From: HGM04593 sp045634305
GTDB lineage: Bacteria > Bacteroidota > Bacteroidia > Bacteroidales > Bacteroidaceae
Length of the DNA: 64,000 bases
Assembly (NCBI GenBank): GCA_045634305.1
Contig: JAZQZZ010000019.1
Location: forward strand, 62,001-126,000
Reading direction: 5' to 3'
This document shows, piece by piece, positions 9,194-17,434 of the stretch; positions within the stretch are counted from its first letter, which is position 1; each line of letters opens with the position of its first letter. The position numbers and the translations under genes were made by a program. The notes under the pieces were generated by a model. The model was not told the DNA's origin and did not search any database. It saw only the letters and a list, made by a program, of their open reading frames with translations.

Positions 9194-10219
9194 ATGAAAA
9201 AAACAATTTTGTTTTTGCTGTCGATAGTGCTGCTAACCTCATGCGGCGAAGAGATAAAGCGCAAATCCATGGGAGCGCCATTTGAAGTCATGCTTGTATG
9301 CGAGGATGACGTCTGGGATTCAACTGCCGGAGTAGCAATTGAGCAGGTTCTTGACACACCCGTTCCCGGTCTTCCACAAAAGGAAGCGATGTTCAAGGTT
9401 ACAAGACGTAACAACGAGGGTTTCAGCATCACCGAGCAGGCCTTCCGCAACATCATTCTCGTTGACATCAACAGCAGCCACAGCAAGTGCGAATTCAGAT
9501 TCGACAGAGACATCTATGCATCGCCACAGATAGTTATGGCCATCTATGCCCCCGACAACAAGTCTTTTGGCGAGTTCGTCACAAAGAACGCACGTGTAGT
9601 GCTTGATTTCTTTACCGAAAAGGAACGCGAGTTCCAGTTGGCCGAACTGCAGAACAGCTACAACAAGCAAGCTTATTCACTTATAAAGAGCAAGTTCGGC
9701 TGCGAAATGAAGATACCCTCAAGCATCAGCGGCTACAAGCAGGGCGAGAATTTCCTTTGGTTCTCGGACTACAACAACCCGAGCAAGGTCGAGATGCAGA
9801 GCTTTGCAGTGTACAGCTACCCTTACACCTCGACCGACAACTTCTCCAAGGAACATTTCATCCACATGCGCGATTCTGTCATGAAGGAAAACATCCCCGG
9901 CGGAGAGCCCGACTCCTACATACAGACAGATGCTGCAACCGTTGCACTCACCGACGTTGCCTACAACGGAAAATACATGAGCGTAGCACGTGGATTGTGG
10001 TACATGAAGAACGATGACATGTTTGGCGGCGGTCCATTCGTGTCACACTCAATCGTAGACGAGGAGAACGGCAAGGTAATCGTTGTCGAGGCATTCGTTT
10101 ATGCCCCCAACAAGGCAAAGGGCGGTTTCATGCGTAAGCTCGAATCGGCTCTCTACACCTTGAAGCTCCCTGTTGACATTGCGGCAGAGAAGAGCGAGAC
10201 CACTGAAAACAACAAATAA
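9194..10219 (+). CDS. DUF4837 family lipoprotein
   Basis: 341 residues. The start MKKTILFLLSIVLLTSCGEE is a lipoprotein signal with lipobox LTSC, so the mature protein should be acylated at Cys18. Directly after come the family phrases APFEVMLVCEDDVWD and VLDTPVPGLPQKEAMF, which I associate with DUF4837 of Bacteroidetes. The function is unknown. It sits between rlmN (13 bases) and pdxA (18 bases), an arrangement I recall from other Bacteroidales. A longer open frame starting at 9107 runs through the end of rlmN and is not credible as the start. Confidence 0.85.
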   Translation: MKKTILFLLSIVLLTSCGEEIKRKSMGAPFEVMLVCEDDVWDSTAGVAIEQVLDTPVPGLPQKEAMFKVTRRNNEGFSITEQAFRNIILVDINSSHSKCEFRFDRDIYASPQIVMAIYAPDNKSFGEFVTKNARVVLDFFTEKEREFQLAELQNSYNKQAYSLIKSKFGCEMKIPSSISGYKQGENFLWFSDYNNPSKVEMQSFAVYSYPYTSTDNFSKEHFIHMRDSVMKENIPGGEPDSYIQTDAATVALTDVAYNGKYMSVARGLWYMKNDDMFGGGPFVSHSIVDEENGKVIVVEAFVYAPNKAKGGFMRKLESALYTLKLPVDIAAEKSETTENNK

Positions 10220-10237
10220 AAACAACCTGCATACAAT

Positions 10238-11335
10238 ATGAGCGATAAAAACAAAATACGGGTAGGAATCACACAGGGCGACATCAACGGCGTCGGATAC
10301 GAAATCATTTTCAAGACATTCGAAAACACCGAGATGTTCGACATCTGCACTCCCATAATCTTCGGTTCACCCAAAGCGGCAGCCTATCACCGCAAAGCAT
10401 TGGAGATGGAGATACCATACAATGCCATAGAAAAGGCAGCCGACGCACAGGCCGGCAAACTGAACATCATAAACTGCAACAACGACGAGCTTCACATTGA
10501 ACTCGGCACCAGCAGTCCCGAGGCCGGCCAGGCAGCATTTCAGGCGCTTGAAAAAGCAATAGAGGCATACAGGAACGGCGAAATAGACGTACTTGTGACA
10601 GCACCCATCGACAAGAGTTCAATACAGAGCGAACAGTTCAACTTCCCGGGCCATACCGAGTACCTGCAGGAGTGCAGCGGCGAAGGCGAAAAGGCACTCA
10701 TGATACTTTGCAGCGGTGACCTGCGTGTAGCAGTGGCCACATCTCACCTTGCATTGCGCGACATACCGGCAGCCATCACCCCCGAGTTGCTCGAAGAGAA
10801 AATCACGCTACTCAACAACAGCCTCAAGAAGGATTTCAATATCGACGCACCAAAGATAGCCGTGCTGTCACTCAACCCGCATGCCGGCGACAACGGCCTG
10901 CTTGGCAAGGAAGAGATTGAAACAATCACCCCAACCATCCGCAAGATGAACGATGGTGGAATCTTCTGCTATGGTCCATTTGCCGCCGACGGTTTCATGG
11001 GCAGCGGCAAGTACGAGCAGTTCGACGCCATCCTTGCAATGTATCACGATCAGGGCCTTGCCCCACTCAAGATTCTTGCAATGAACAATGGAGTGAACTT
11101 CACCGCCGGTTTGTCAATCGTGCGCACATCGCCCGCTCACGGAGTGGCGTATGACATTACCGGCAAGGGTATTGCCGATGAGAACTCGTTCCGCCAGGCC
11201 ATTTACGCAGCCATTGACATTGTGCGCAACCGCAAGTTCTATGCCGAGGCACGCCGTAACCCGCTCCGCAAGCTCTACTTCGAGAAACGCGACGACAGCA
11301 ACCGTCTGAACCTGCAACAGGCCGACAACGATTAA
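10238..11335 (+). CDS. pdxA: 4-hydroxythreonine-4-phosphate dehydrogenase (PdxA)
   Basis: 365 residues. Family motifs in order: VGITQGDINGVGYEIIF at the start, VTAPIDKSSI, NFPGHTEYL, LSLNPHAGDNGLLGKEE, and a C-terminal block AMYHDQGLAPLK with VRTSPAHGVAYDITGKG. The His in NFPGHTEY and those in NPHAG and MYHDQG are the metal ligands of the family. PdxA oxidises 4-phosphohydroxy-L-threonine in the DXP-dependent pyridoxal phosphate pathway. The 'QGDINGVG' variant at the N-terminus (instead of GDPAGIG) is typical of the Bacteroidetes form. Coding density and spacing suggest co-transcription with rlmN and the DUF4837 gene. Confidence 0.95.
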   Translation: MSDKNKIRVGITQGDINGVGYEIIFKTFENTEMFDICTPIIFGSPKAAAYHRKALEMEIPYNAIEKAADAQAGKLNIINCNNDELHIELGTSSPEAGQAAFQALEKAIEAYRNGEIDVLVTAPIDKSSIQSEQFNFPGHTEYLQECSGEGEKALMILCSGDLRVAVATSHLALRDIPAAITPELLEEKITLLNNSLKKDFNIDAPKIAVLSLNPHAGDNGLLGKEEIETITPTIRKMNDGGIFCYGPFAADGFMGSGKYEQFDAILAMYHDQGLAPLKILAMNNGVNFTAGLSIVRTSPAHGVAYDITGKGIADENSFRQAIYAAIDIVRNRKFYAEARRNPLRKLYFEKRDDSNRLNLQQADND

Positions 11336-11356
11336 ACAATTCCATTTTATTATAGA

Positions 11357-12052
11357 ATGAAATTTGCAATCATAGCAGCCGGTGAAGGTTCCCGTCTGGC
11401 CCAGGAGGGCATCAAGGAACCCAAACCGTTAATCCAATTACAAGGCATTCCCATCATAGAACGCCTTGTAATGCTTTTTGCCTCACAGGGAGCAAGCAGC
11501 ATAAACATCATCATCAACGGGCAGCAGCCACAGACCCTGTCATTGTTGCAACAACTGCAACAACGTTACCCGATAAATATTGTTATTAAGGACACCCCAA
11601 GTTCTATGCACAGCCTGCATGCCTTGAGCCACCTGTTGCGTGGCGAAAAGTTCTGCCTCACGACAGTCGACACCATCTTCAAGGAGCAGGAGTTCGCGGA
11701 ATATATAAAGACATTTGAGAGCAACGGCTACGACGGTCTGATGGCAGTGACCGGCTACGTCGACGACGAGAAACCGCTATATGTAGAGACCGACTCCGAT
11801 TTGAACATCACTGCTTTTGCCGACACTCCATCGGCCACATCAAGATATATCTCGGGCGGCATCTATGGACTGGACGACAAGGCACTCGACATTCTCGACC
11901 AGTGCATGGCTGACGGAATTGAAAGAATGCGCAATTTCCAGCGCAGCCTTGTAAAGGGCGGGCTCAAGCTCAAGGCATACCCTTTTAATAAAATCATCGA
12001 CATTGACCACGCCCAGGACATAACAAAAGCCGAAGAATTCCTTGCACAATGA
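11357..12052 (+). CDS. Sugar/polyol-phosphate nucleotidyltransferase (NTP transferase family)
   Basis: 231 residues. The opening MKFAIIAAGEGSRL is the nucleotide-binding motif of NTP transferases. KPLIQLQGIPIIERL follows, then a TTVDTIF segment in the place of the metal-binding Asp, and a GGIYGLDD segment. The length equals a single catalytic domain. The activated group is unknown. The neighbours (ATP-grasp, CDP-alcohol phosphatidyltransferase, HAD phosphatase) suggest a CDP-activated or NDP-activated alcohol destined for a phosphodiester bond, as in inositol-phosphate cytidylyltransferases. That is inference from gene order. Its last four bases overlap the start of the next gene (ATGA), a sign of translational coupling. 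Confidence 0.8.
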   Translation: MKFAIIAAGEGSRLAQEGIKEPKPLIQLQGIPIIERLVMLFASQGASSINIIINGQQPQTLSLLQQLQQRYPINIVIKDTPSSMHSLHALSHLLRGEKFCLTTVDTIFKEQEFAEYIKTFESNGYDGLMAVTGYVDDEKPLYVETDSDLNITAFADTPSATSRYISGGIYGLDDKALDILDQCMADGIERMRNFQRSLVKGGLKLKAYPFNKIIDIDHAQDITKAEEFLAQ

Positions 12053-12864
12053 AAAAGATTGCCCTGATTGCACGCGACACAGCCGACTCCCCCAACATGG
12101 CGGCAAACGATGCAGCCATACTGGAGCGCATCGCAACCGAGTTGCAGCAACGCGGCACAGAGGTCATATACATCAGCGAGGAGCATGCGATTCCCCACGA
12201 CACTGATGCCATATGCACAATGTCACGCACAGCCGGCACCATTGAACTGCTTAAACAAGCCGAAGCAGAAGGAATCACAGTCATAAACCCGACGGCCGCC
12301 GTGGAAAACTGTTCACGCATACGATTTATGGAGACACTGCGCGAGAACAACATACCACAGCCGCAGTTCAGAGCCGTGAACAGCGCCAACGAATTGGACA
12401 ACGCCATATTCCCCTGCTGGATAAAGAAATCCAAAGGTTGGAGCAACCACAGCAATGATGTCACCTTCGCCACCACAATGCAGGAGGCATCGGCCGCCAT
12501 TCAAGAAATGAATTCGCGCGGAATAACGGGACACATACAGATGCTGCACTGCCCCGGCGACATCATAAAGTTCTACGGCATCGGCAACCATTTCTTTCAC
12601 CATTGCTACCCCGTTGGCGGCAAGTTCGGCAAGGAAGAGATAAACGGCGTCCCAAAGCATTACGTTTTCAGCAGCGACAGGCTCAAGGATATTGCCCAAA
12701 GAGCCGCGCAGGCCATTGGAGTGGACATATATGGAGGCGATGCCATAATAACACCACAAGGAGAGATTTTTATAATTGACATGAACGACTTCCCCAGCTT
12801 CACGGCAATACGCGACATTGCAGCCCGGGAAATAGCCACATTGATAATAGACAAGCTAAGATAA
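12049..12864 (+). CDS. ATP-grasp domain protein, substrate unknown
   Basis: 271 residues. The N-terminal part (MKKIALIARDTADSPN) looks like a pre-ATP-grasp Rossmann domain. The middle has INPTAAVENCSRIRFMETL, the usual entrance to the ATP-grasp fold, followed by PCWIKKSKGWS, whose Lys pair sits where ATP is bound. The C-terminal VDIYGGDAIITPQGEIFIID with MNDFPSF supplies the D..N pair for metal. The family joins a carboxylate to an amine or thiol, or phosphorylates a substrate such as inositol polyphosphate. Which applies here cannot be decided. It overlaps the nucleotidyltransferase gene by four bases and ends four bases before the CDP-alcohol transferase gene. Confidence 0.78.
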   Translation: MKKIALIARDTADSPNMAANDAAILERIATELQQRGTEVIYISEEHAIPHDTDAICTMSRTAGTIELLKQAEAEGITVINPTAAVENCSRIRFMETLRENNIPQPQFRAVNSANELDNAIFPCWIKKSKGWSNHSNDVTFATTMQEASAAIQEMNSRGITGHIQMLHCPGDIIKFYGIGNHFFHHCYPVGGKFGKEEINGVPKHYVFSSDRLKDIAQRAAQAIGVDIYGGDAIITPQGEIFIIDMNDFPSFTAIRDIAAREIATLIIDKLR

Positions 12865-12868
12865 AGAG

Positions 12869-13822
12869 ATGAACGCAGAAGAAAAAAAGATGTACCAGGC
12901 ATCCATAAAATCGATGGACACCGAGGAGTTTCTCGATTTATGGTTCTACCGTCCATTAGGATTCCGTTGCGCACTGTTTTTCCGCAAATACGGCATACAC
13001 CCCAATGTAATAACCATCATATCAATATTCCTTGGCGTTGGAGCCGGCATATGCTTTGCACAGGAGAGCCTGCGCTGGAACATCCTTGGCATCCTGCTGC
13101 TCATTTGGGCAAACCTCTATGACAGCACCGACGGACAGCTTGCACGCATAACAGGGCAGAAGACACGTTGGGGCCGCATACTCGACGGTTTCGCCGGCGA
13201 CTGCTGGTTCTTCTGCATATACTTTGCCATAGCCGTGCGCGAAACCTTCCAGCCCATCCCCTTTGCGCCCGAATATGAGTGGGGCGTAATCATTTGGATA
13301 ATGGTATCATTCAGCGGATTCTGGGTACACGGCTCACAATGCCAGCTTGCCGACTACTACCGCAACATACATCTCTACTTCACCAACGAGAAGAACGGCA
13401 ACGAGTTCCACAACTCCATAGCTGTGCGCAAGGAGTATAAGGAGACGCCCTGGAAAGGCAATTTCTTCTGGAAGATATTCCTGAACGCATACATCGCATA
13501 TGTCGACAACCAGGAGCGCATGTCTCCCAAGTTCCAGCGGTTCATCAAGGTGGTAAACGAGAAATACGGTACCGCCATCCCCGACTCACTGCGCAGCGAG
13601 TTCCGCGCCGGCAGCCTCCCGCTCATGAAGTACACCAACATCCTCACCTTCAACTCACGCGCCATCACTCTCTGCTTTGTAATGCTCATCGGGCAACTCT
13701 GGTTCTACCTTTTCTTTGAACTGGTGATACTCATGATACTGTTCGTATACATGAGATACAAGCACGAGAAACTATGCAGCACACTCACCCAAAAGATAGA
13801 GAACGGCCATGAGTACAATTAA
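12869..13822 (+). CDS. CDP-alcohol phosphatidyltransferase family membrane protein
   Basis: 317 residues with about six membrane segments (e.g. VITIISIFLGVGAGICF, LGILLLIWANLY, YLFFELVILMILFVY). The signature reads DSTDGQLAR, eight residues, G, RIL, D, then GFAGD. It matches D..DG..AR........G...D...D except that the last Asp is displaced by one (D-GFAG-D). Since that Asp is the proposed general base, this is worth noting. Enzymes of this family displace CMP from a CDP-alcohol with a second alcohol, making phospholipids or soluble phosphodiesters. The adjacent nucleotidyltransferase could supply the CDP substrate. The 3' end overlaps the HAD gene by 14 bases. Confidence 0.85.
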   Translation: MNAEEKKMYQASIKSMDTEEFLDLWFYRPLGFRCALFFRKYGIHPNVITIISIFLGVGAGICFAQESLRWNILGILLLIWANLYDSTDGQLARITGQKTRWGRILDGFAGDCWFFCIYFAIAVRETFQPIPFAPEYEWGVIIWIMVSFSGFWVHGSQCQLADYYRNIHLYFTNEKNGNEFHNSIAVRKEYKETPWKGNFFWKIFLNAYIAYVDNQERMSPKFQRFIKVVNEKYGTAIPDSLRSEFRAGSLPLMKYTNILTFNSRAITLCFVMLIGQLWFYLFFELVILMILFVYMRYKHEKLCSTLTQKIENGHEYN

Positions 13823-14540
13823 AGGAGTAATCTTCGATTACGGCGGCACCATTGACACCAACGGCATCCATTGGGGCGAGGTCATTGCCGCGCAATATAA
13901 AGCAGCGGGCGTAAATATAGAGCGCGAATTATACCGCAATGCCTACGTGCACGGCGAACGCACACTGGCCAAGTACCCCATCATTGCCCCCGAAGACACC
14001 TTCCACACCCTGCTGAAGAAGAAGATTGCAATACAGTTCGAGTACCTGAGGGAGCAGACCCAATCGGCACAGTTCACCCCCGAAACTGCAGAACAGATTG
14101 CCGACGGATGCTACAGGAAGGTAAAGGAAACCATTGCCACAAGCCGCGTCGTACTGGACAAACTAGCTGCATACTACCCCATGGTGCTTGTCACCAACTT
14201 CTACGGCAACATGCCTGTGGTGCTCAAGGAGTTCGGCCTTGCAGGCTATTTCAAGGAGATAATAGAGTCATCCATTGTCGGCATACGCAAGCCCGACCCC
14301 GCCCTTTTTGCATTGGGAGTCGACGCACTGCAACTGCCGACCCGTGAGGTCATTGTCATCGGCGACTCCTACCGCAAGGACATCCACCCCTCATCCACTC
14401 TCGGTTGCAGGACCATCTGGCTCAAGAATATATGCTGGGAAGAGGAACCCATCATTGAAGGACATGCCCCCACCGCCGTCATCGGCAGCATAGAACTGGT
14501 ACCCGACATCGTCATTCGCATCGCCGCCAAAGAACCATAA
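13809..14540 (+). CDS. HAD-superfamily hydrolase (phosphatase-like)
   Basis: 243 residues. Motif I is VIFDYGGTID: the nucleophile Asp is present but the residue two places on is Gly rather than the acid/base Asp of ordinary phosphatases. Motif II is VLVTNFYGN, motif III the Lys in GIRKPDPALF, and motif IV GDSYRKDI. A helical cap lies between motifs I and II. In the cassette with a nucleotidyltransferase, an ATP-grasp protein and a CDP-alcohol transferase, it could remove a phosphate from an intermediate such as a phosphatidyl-polyol phosphate. That is inference. The start overlaps the upstream coding region by 14 bases, so translation is probably coupled. Confidence 0.82.
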   Translation: MSTIKGVIFDYGGTIDTNGIHWGEVIAAQYKAAGVNIERELYRNAYVHGERTLAKYPIIAPEDTFHTLLKKKIAIQFEYLREQTQSAQFTPETAEQIADGCYRKVKETIATSRVVLDKLAAYYPMVLVTNFYGNMPVVLKEFGLAGYFKEIIESSIVGIRKPDPALFALGVDALQLPTREVIVIGDSYRKDIHPSSTLGCRTIWLKNICWEEEPIIEGHAPTAVIGSIELVPDIVIRIAAKEP

Positions 14541-14598
14541 CACCCCCTGCAATGTTTTATAATGAAACGTATTATTGTTAACCAACAAAACATTCATT

Positions 14599-15900
14599 AT
14601 GAAACAGAAATTCACCATCGCGGCGCTCTTTCTTTCCTTATGCGGCACCGCCGGCGCACAGTTCGCGCCCGAAGAGTACACAGCCATACACAGCGACAGC
14701 AGCTGGTACTTCACCTTTGACTACGACATCCCCAAGCCCATGCCCGGCGAAGGAATGCTCATCGTCACCCACCTATGCACCCCCGACACCTGTATAAGCA
14801 CAGCCGCAACCCACATACAGGGCAAGCGCTATGCAAAAAGATACATAAAGAGACACAACACACAACCCACACTGCAGAAACATGGCCCAAGCAGTGTCAT
14901 GCTGACCCTGCCCGAGGAAGAGGTAAGCGACACCATGTATGGAGTGACATACTGTGAGTACAGCGACCGTAACGGAACGCAATTCACCAGTGACACCTTC
15001 ACCGTCTACCTGCCCGACTGCCCACCCATCAGTTGCCACAGAGTCGCCCCGAACAAGAGCATAGCCGACCACATTGCCGCCGAACATCCCCACGTAAAAA
15101 GCATAAAGTACTACACCCCGCTCACCAACGCCAGTGCGCCCGAAATGGACATCACTCCAAGTGTGGTACGCTACACCAGCAACAGCAGCAAACTCGACCC
15201 GCACTATCTCAACAATGCCCAATCCATCGACGAGATAGTGAATATAATCGGAGAAATACTTACCGACAGCACAACCACTATCGAATCGGTACAGTTTGCC
15301 GGCTACACATCGCCCGAGGGATACGAGGACAAAGCCACCGGTCGCGGCATTGACCGTGCGATTGCGCTGCGCGACCACATAAGACGGCACCATGCCCTCC
15401 CCGACTCCATCTTTGAGGTTGCAGGTGGCGGCCGCAACTGGAACATCATCTACAGAGACATCATGGAAACCGGCACACCCGGCGCAGAGCAACTTGTCAC
15501 ACAACTGAAAAAAGAGAAGAACGAAGGCGCACGCGAAAAGATGCTCAAGCAATACAACGACGGCGAGCTCTACAAGACCCTGCAGGCACGCTACTTCCCG
15601 GCACACCGTATGGCCTGCTGCACAGGAATATACTATAACAATGTAAATGACGGCACCACCCTTGTACTTAACGGCATTATAGACGAACTTACCGGCAACC
15701 CCGCCCCCGACTATGCCGCATTGCTAAAGGAACTCGAGCCATACAAGGACGACCCACGCGCAATGAACCTGTGGGGAGTAATTGAATACCGCCGCCATCA
15801 CCGCCATGCCGCGGAGAAAGCCTTTGCCAAGGCCGCAGAGATGGGCGACGAGCAGGCAATGGTAAACCTCATGATTGTAGAAAACGAAAAGAGCAAGTAA
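14599..15900 (+). CDS. OmpA-like secreted protein with C-terminal TPR/Sel1-like repeat (DUF3868-like)
   Basis: 433 residues from MKQKFTIAALFLSLCGTAGA, a signal peptide cut before QFAPEEY. The middle (about residues 195-300) reads VRYTSNSSKLDPHYLNNA and VQFAGYTSPEG with a following RAIALRDHI, the OmpA/MotB-like peptidoglycan-binding pattern as seen in DUF3868-type proteins of Bacteroidales. The end has MNLWGVIEYRRHHRHAAEKA with AFAKAAEMGDEQAM, resembling one TPR or Sel1 unit. There is no N-terminal beta-barrel. DUF3868 proteins are linked in Bacteroidales to fimbria assembly, but no fimbrillin gene is nearby. An ATG eight codons upstream (14575) is possible but would put extra residues before the signal peptide. 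Confidence 0.72.
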   Translation: MKQKFTIAALFLSLCGTAGAQFAPEEYTAIHSDSSWYFTFDYDIPKPMPGEGMLIVTHLCTPDTCISTAATHIQGKRYAKRYIKRHNTQPTLQKHGPSSVMLTLPEEEVSDTMYGVTYCEYSDRNGTQFTSDTFTVYLPDCPPISCHRVAPNKSIADHIAAEHPHVKSIKYYTPLTNASAPEMDITPSVVRYTSNSSKLDPHYLNNAQSIDEIVNIIGEILTDSTTTIESVQFAGYTSPEGYEDKATGRGIDRAIALRDHIRRHHALPDSIFEVAGGGRNWNIIYRDIMETGTPGAEQLVTQLKKEKNEGAREKMLKQYNDGELYKTLQARYFPAHRMACCTGIYYNNVNDGTTLVLNGIIDELTGNPAPDYAALLKELEPYKDDPRAMNLWGVIEYRRHHRHAAEKAFAKAAEMGDEQAMVNLMIVENEKSK

Positions 15901-15901
15901 T

Positions 15902-15941
15902 AAAAACAAATCCGTATGGCCGGCCATACGGATTTGTTTTT
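15902..15941. terminator. Bidirectional terminator between convergent genes
   Basis: A perfect 20-bp inverted repeat with A-run and T-run ends (centre GGCC/GGCC). It serves the plus gene ending at 15900 and the minus gene ending at 15940, whose stop codon lies in the outer arm. Confidence 0.9.
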
Positions 15942-16257
15942 ATTCTGCATTAAGGTATACATCTACCTCAGAGTATGCATAATTGAGTCCTTTCTTATTA
16001 GACGAATAGCGCCCACCTGTATAAATTGTCCGCTTTGCACCATCAACATGCACCACAATATGGTCATCAGCAATCTCCTTCACTACTACAGATGGCAAAT
16101 TATCCTCATAGTAACACAGGTTCATCCCATTCCTGACTTCCTCACGATTATATGTCCGGTGGTAACCAGATGTGGTATTACGCCCCGGGTCACACGCTGT
16201 TATCCAGCCATTAACCGTGCATTTTTCCCATCTTTTGTTTTTTTGTTCATTTTCCAT
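15940..16257 (-). CDS. Small conserved-looking protein of unknown function (paralogue of the next gene)
   Basis: 105 residues, not recognised. Soluble and charged, with no signal peptide. It is a clear paralogue of the 108-residue protein encoded just upstream. Both read E.C.V.GWI.A.DPG near residue 15, then Y.R.E.R.G.N, then LPSVVVKEIA(D/E)DHIV, TIYTG..Y and KGL(N/S)YAYSEVDV at the end. The first half is the more variable one. The beta-rich pattern and Trp/Gly content suggest a small beta-barrel (SH3-like) domain, but that is only an impression. It ends in the shared terminator of the convergent OmpA-like gene. Confidence 0.7.
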   Translation of the reverse strand: MENEQKNKRWEKCTVNGWITACDPGRNTTSGYHRTYNREEVRNGMNLCYYEDNLPSVVVKEIADDHIVVHVDGAKRTIYTGGRYSSNKKGLNYAYSEVDVYLNAE

Positions 16258-16352
16258 AACATTCTATTTTAACTCTACTTTTTACAAAAGTAAAAAAACA
16301 TAACGTCATCCATTGTATTGCAGTATGGATTCAGAAAGCATACGCATTTTTA

Positions 16353-16679
16353 TTATTCTACATCAATACGTACATCAACCTCGGAATAGGCATAGCTGAG
16401 TCCTTTTCTGGGTGTTGTATAAGTCTCCCCTGTATAAATGGTGTGCCTCTGCCCACCGGCAAACAGGACAATGTGGTCCTCAGCAATCTCCTTTACAACC
16501 ACAGAGGGCAGATATTCATTATATGCAGAGAGATTCTGCCCTTTCCTGAGCTCATCGCGATTGTACACCTTTGGATAGCACTCCGAACTCACACAACCCG
16601 GATCCACAGCAGAAATCCACCCCCTCACCTTGCATATTTCCCATTTAGCGGCTTTTTTCTCATTCTTCTCTCTCTTCAT
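16353..16679 (-). CDS. Small protein of unknown function, tandem paralogue of the 15940-16257 gene
   Basis: 108 residues from MKREKNEKKAAKWEICKVRG. A longer open frame reaches 16796 but would cross the -7 promoter box at 16716-16723, so the shorter start is preferred. Sequence features match the downstream paralogue: GWISAVDPGCVSS, YNRDELRKGQNLSAYNEYLP, SVVVKEIAEDHIV, TIYTGETYTTPRKGLSYAY. A Cys not found at the same place in the paralogue lies in PGCVSSECYP. There is no signal peptide and no membrane segment. The pair lies between an OmpA-like gene and DUF2147 without obvious functional context; a recent tandem duplication with divergence is the simplest reading. Confidence 0.7.
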   Translation of the reverse strand: MKREKNEKKAAKWEICKVRGWISAVDPGCVSSECYPKVYNRDELRKGQNLSAYNEYLPSVVVKEIAEDHIVLFAGGQRHTIYTGETYTTPRKGLSYAYSEVDVRIDVE

Positions 16680-16715
16680 ATCACCTTGTTTTATTGACAC
16701 AACACATATTTTTAG

Positions 16716-16747
16716 CAAAAATATAAGACATGAATTGAAAATACAAC
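16716..16747 (-). promoter_or_regulatory. Promoter of the two small paralogous genes
   Basis: On minus, GTTG, 20 bases, then a perfect -7 box TATTTTTG (16723 to 16716). Transcription would start near 16709, leaving a leader of about 30 bases before the ATG at 16679. Confidence 0.65.
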
Positions 16748-16886
16748 TTTTGACAGTTATTGATTTACAACACACAAACCTGTCAAAAACCACCAAATGG
16801 AATCCAAAACAGGAACAAGAATATTAAAAAAGCACAATCGGCCCATATGTTTGCACAAATAACAACAAATTGTGCAAAAATTAATA

Positions 16887-16894
16887 TACTTTTG
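16887..16894 (+). promoter_or_regulatory. Putative -7 box of the DUF2147 gene
   Basis: TACTTTTG, a perfect TAnnTTTG, about 20-30 bases ahead of the start codon. No TTTG at the expected distance upstream; the leader would be very short. Confidence 0.5.
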
Positions 16895-16923
16895 TACCGA
16901 TTTAACAAACACAAATGTACAAA

Positions 16924-17379
16924 ATGAAAAAAATTATCTTTACACTTATGTGTGCGCTGATGATGATTTCAGCAAATGCACAGGACCTCAATTCAAAGGG
17001 TGACAACATTCTTGGCAACTATCTTAGCATCAAGGATGGCGGCAAGAGCAAAATCAAGATCACAAAAGCAGCCAACGGCACATACACCGCACAGGTTTAC
17101 TGGGTTGAAAGAGCACTTGACGCAAACGGCAACAAGCGCAAGGACGCCAAGAACCCCGACAAGAGTCTTCGCAATGTAGACCTCGACAAGGTTGTCCTCA
17201 TCAAAGGCCTCAAGTACGATGCAAAGGACAAGGAGTGGACCGACACAAAAATCTACGATCCGGGAAGCGGCAAAATCTACAGCGTAGACATCGAGTTCAA
17301 GGACGCAAAGACACTCAAGGTATACGGCAACATCCTTGGTATTGGAAAGACAGTCTACTGGACAAGAATTGAAGAATAA
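16924..17379 (+). CDS. DUF2147 family secreted protein
   Basis: 151 residues from MKKIIFTLMCALMMISANAQ, a signal peptide; an in-frame ATG at 16915 would add MYK. The mature part has ILGNYLSIKDGGKSKIKI, TYTAQVYWVERALDANGN and RNVDLDKVVLIKGLKYDAKD, then W.D.KIYDPGSGKIY and LKVYGNILGIGKTVYWTRI. That is the DUF2147 pattern (a small lipocalin-like beta-barrel, GxW..IYdp.sGk.Y). The biochemical role is unknown. It faces a convergent O-acetyltransferase gene with a long hairpin between them. Confidence 0.88.
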   Translation: MKKIIFTLMCALMMISANAQDLNSKGDNILGNYLSIKDGGKSKIKITKAANGTYTAQVYWVERALDANGNKRKDAKNPDKSLRNVDLDKVVLIKGLKYDAKDKEWTDTKIYDPGSGKIYSVDIEFKDAKTLKVYGNILGIGKTVYWTRIEE

Positions 17380-17390
17380 TATAAATCAAT

Positions 17391-17434
17391 GAAACAGATA
17401 AAGCAGGAGCAATCACTCCTGCTTTATCTGTTTC
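17391..17434. terminator. Long hairpin between convergent genes, overlapping the acetyltransferase 3' end
   Basis: A 19-bp perfect stem (arms 17391-17409 and 17416-17434) with a 6-base loop. It starts 11 bases after the DUF2147 stop. The last seven sense codons (KQIKQE region) and stop of the minus acetyltransferase gene are written inside the right arm and loop. There is no clear U-run on either side, so termination is likely but not certain. Confidence 0.6.

Noticed and set aside
14773..15606. 277-codon minus frame opposite the OmpA-like gene
   Set aside because: Antisense shadow; the plus frame has a signal peptide and OmpA-like motifs.
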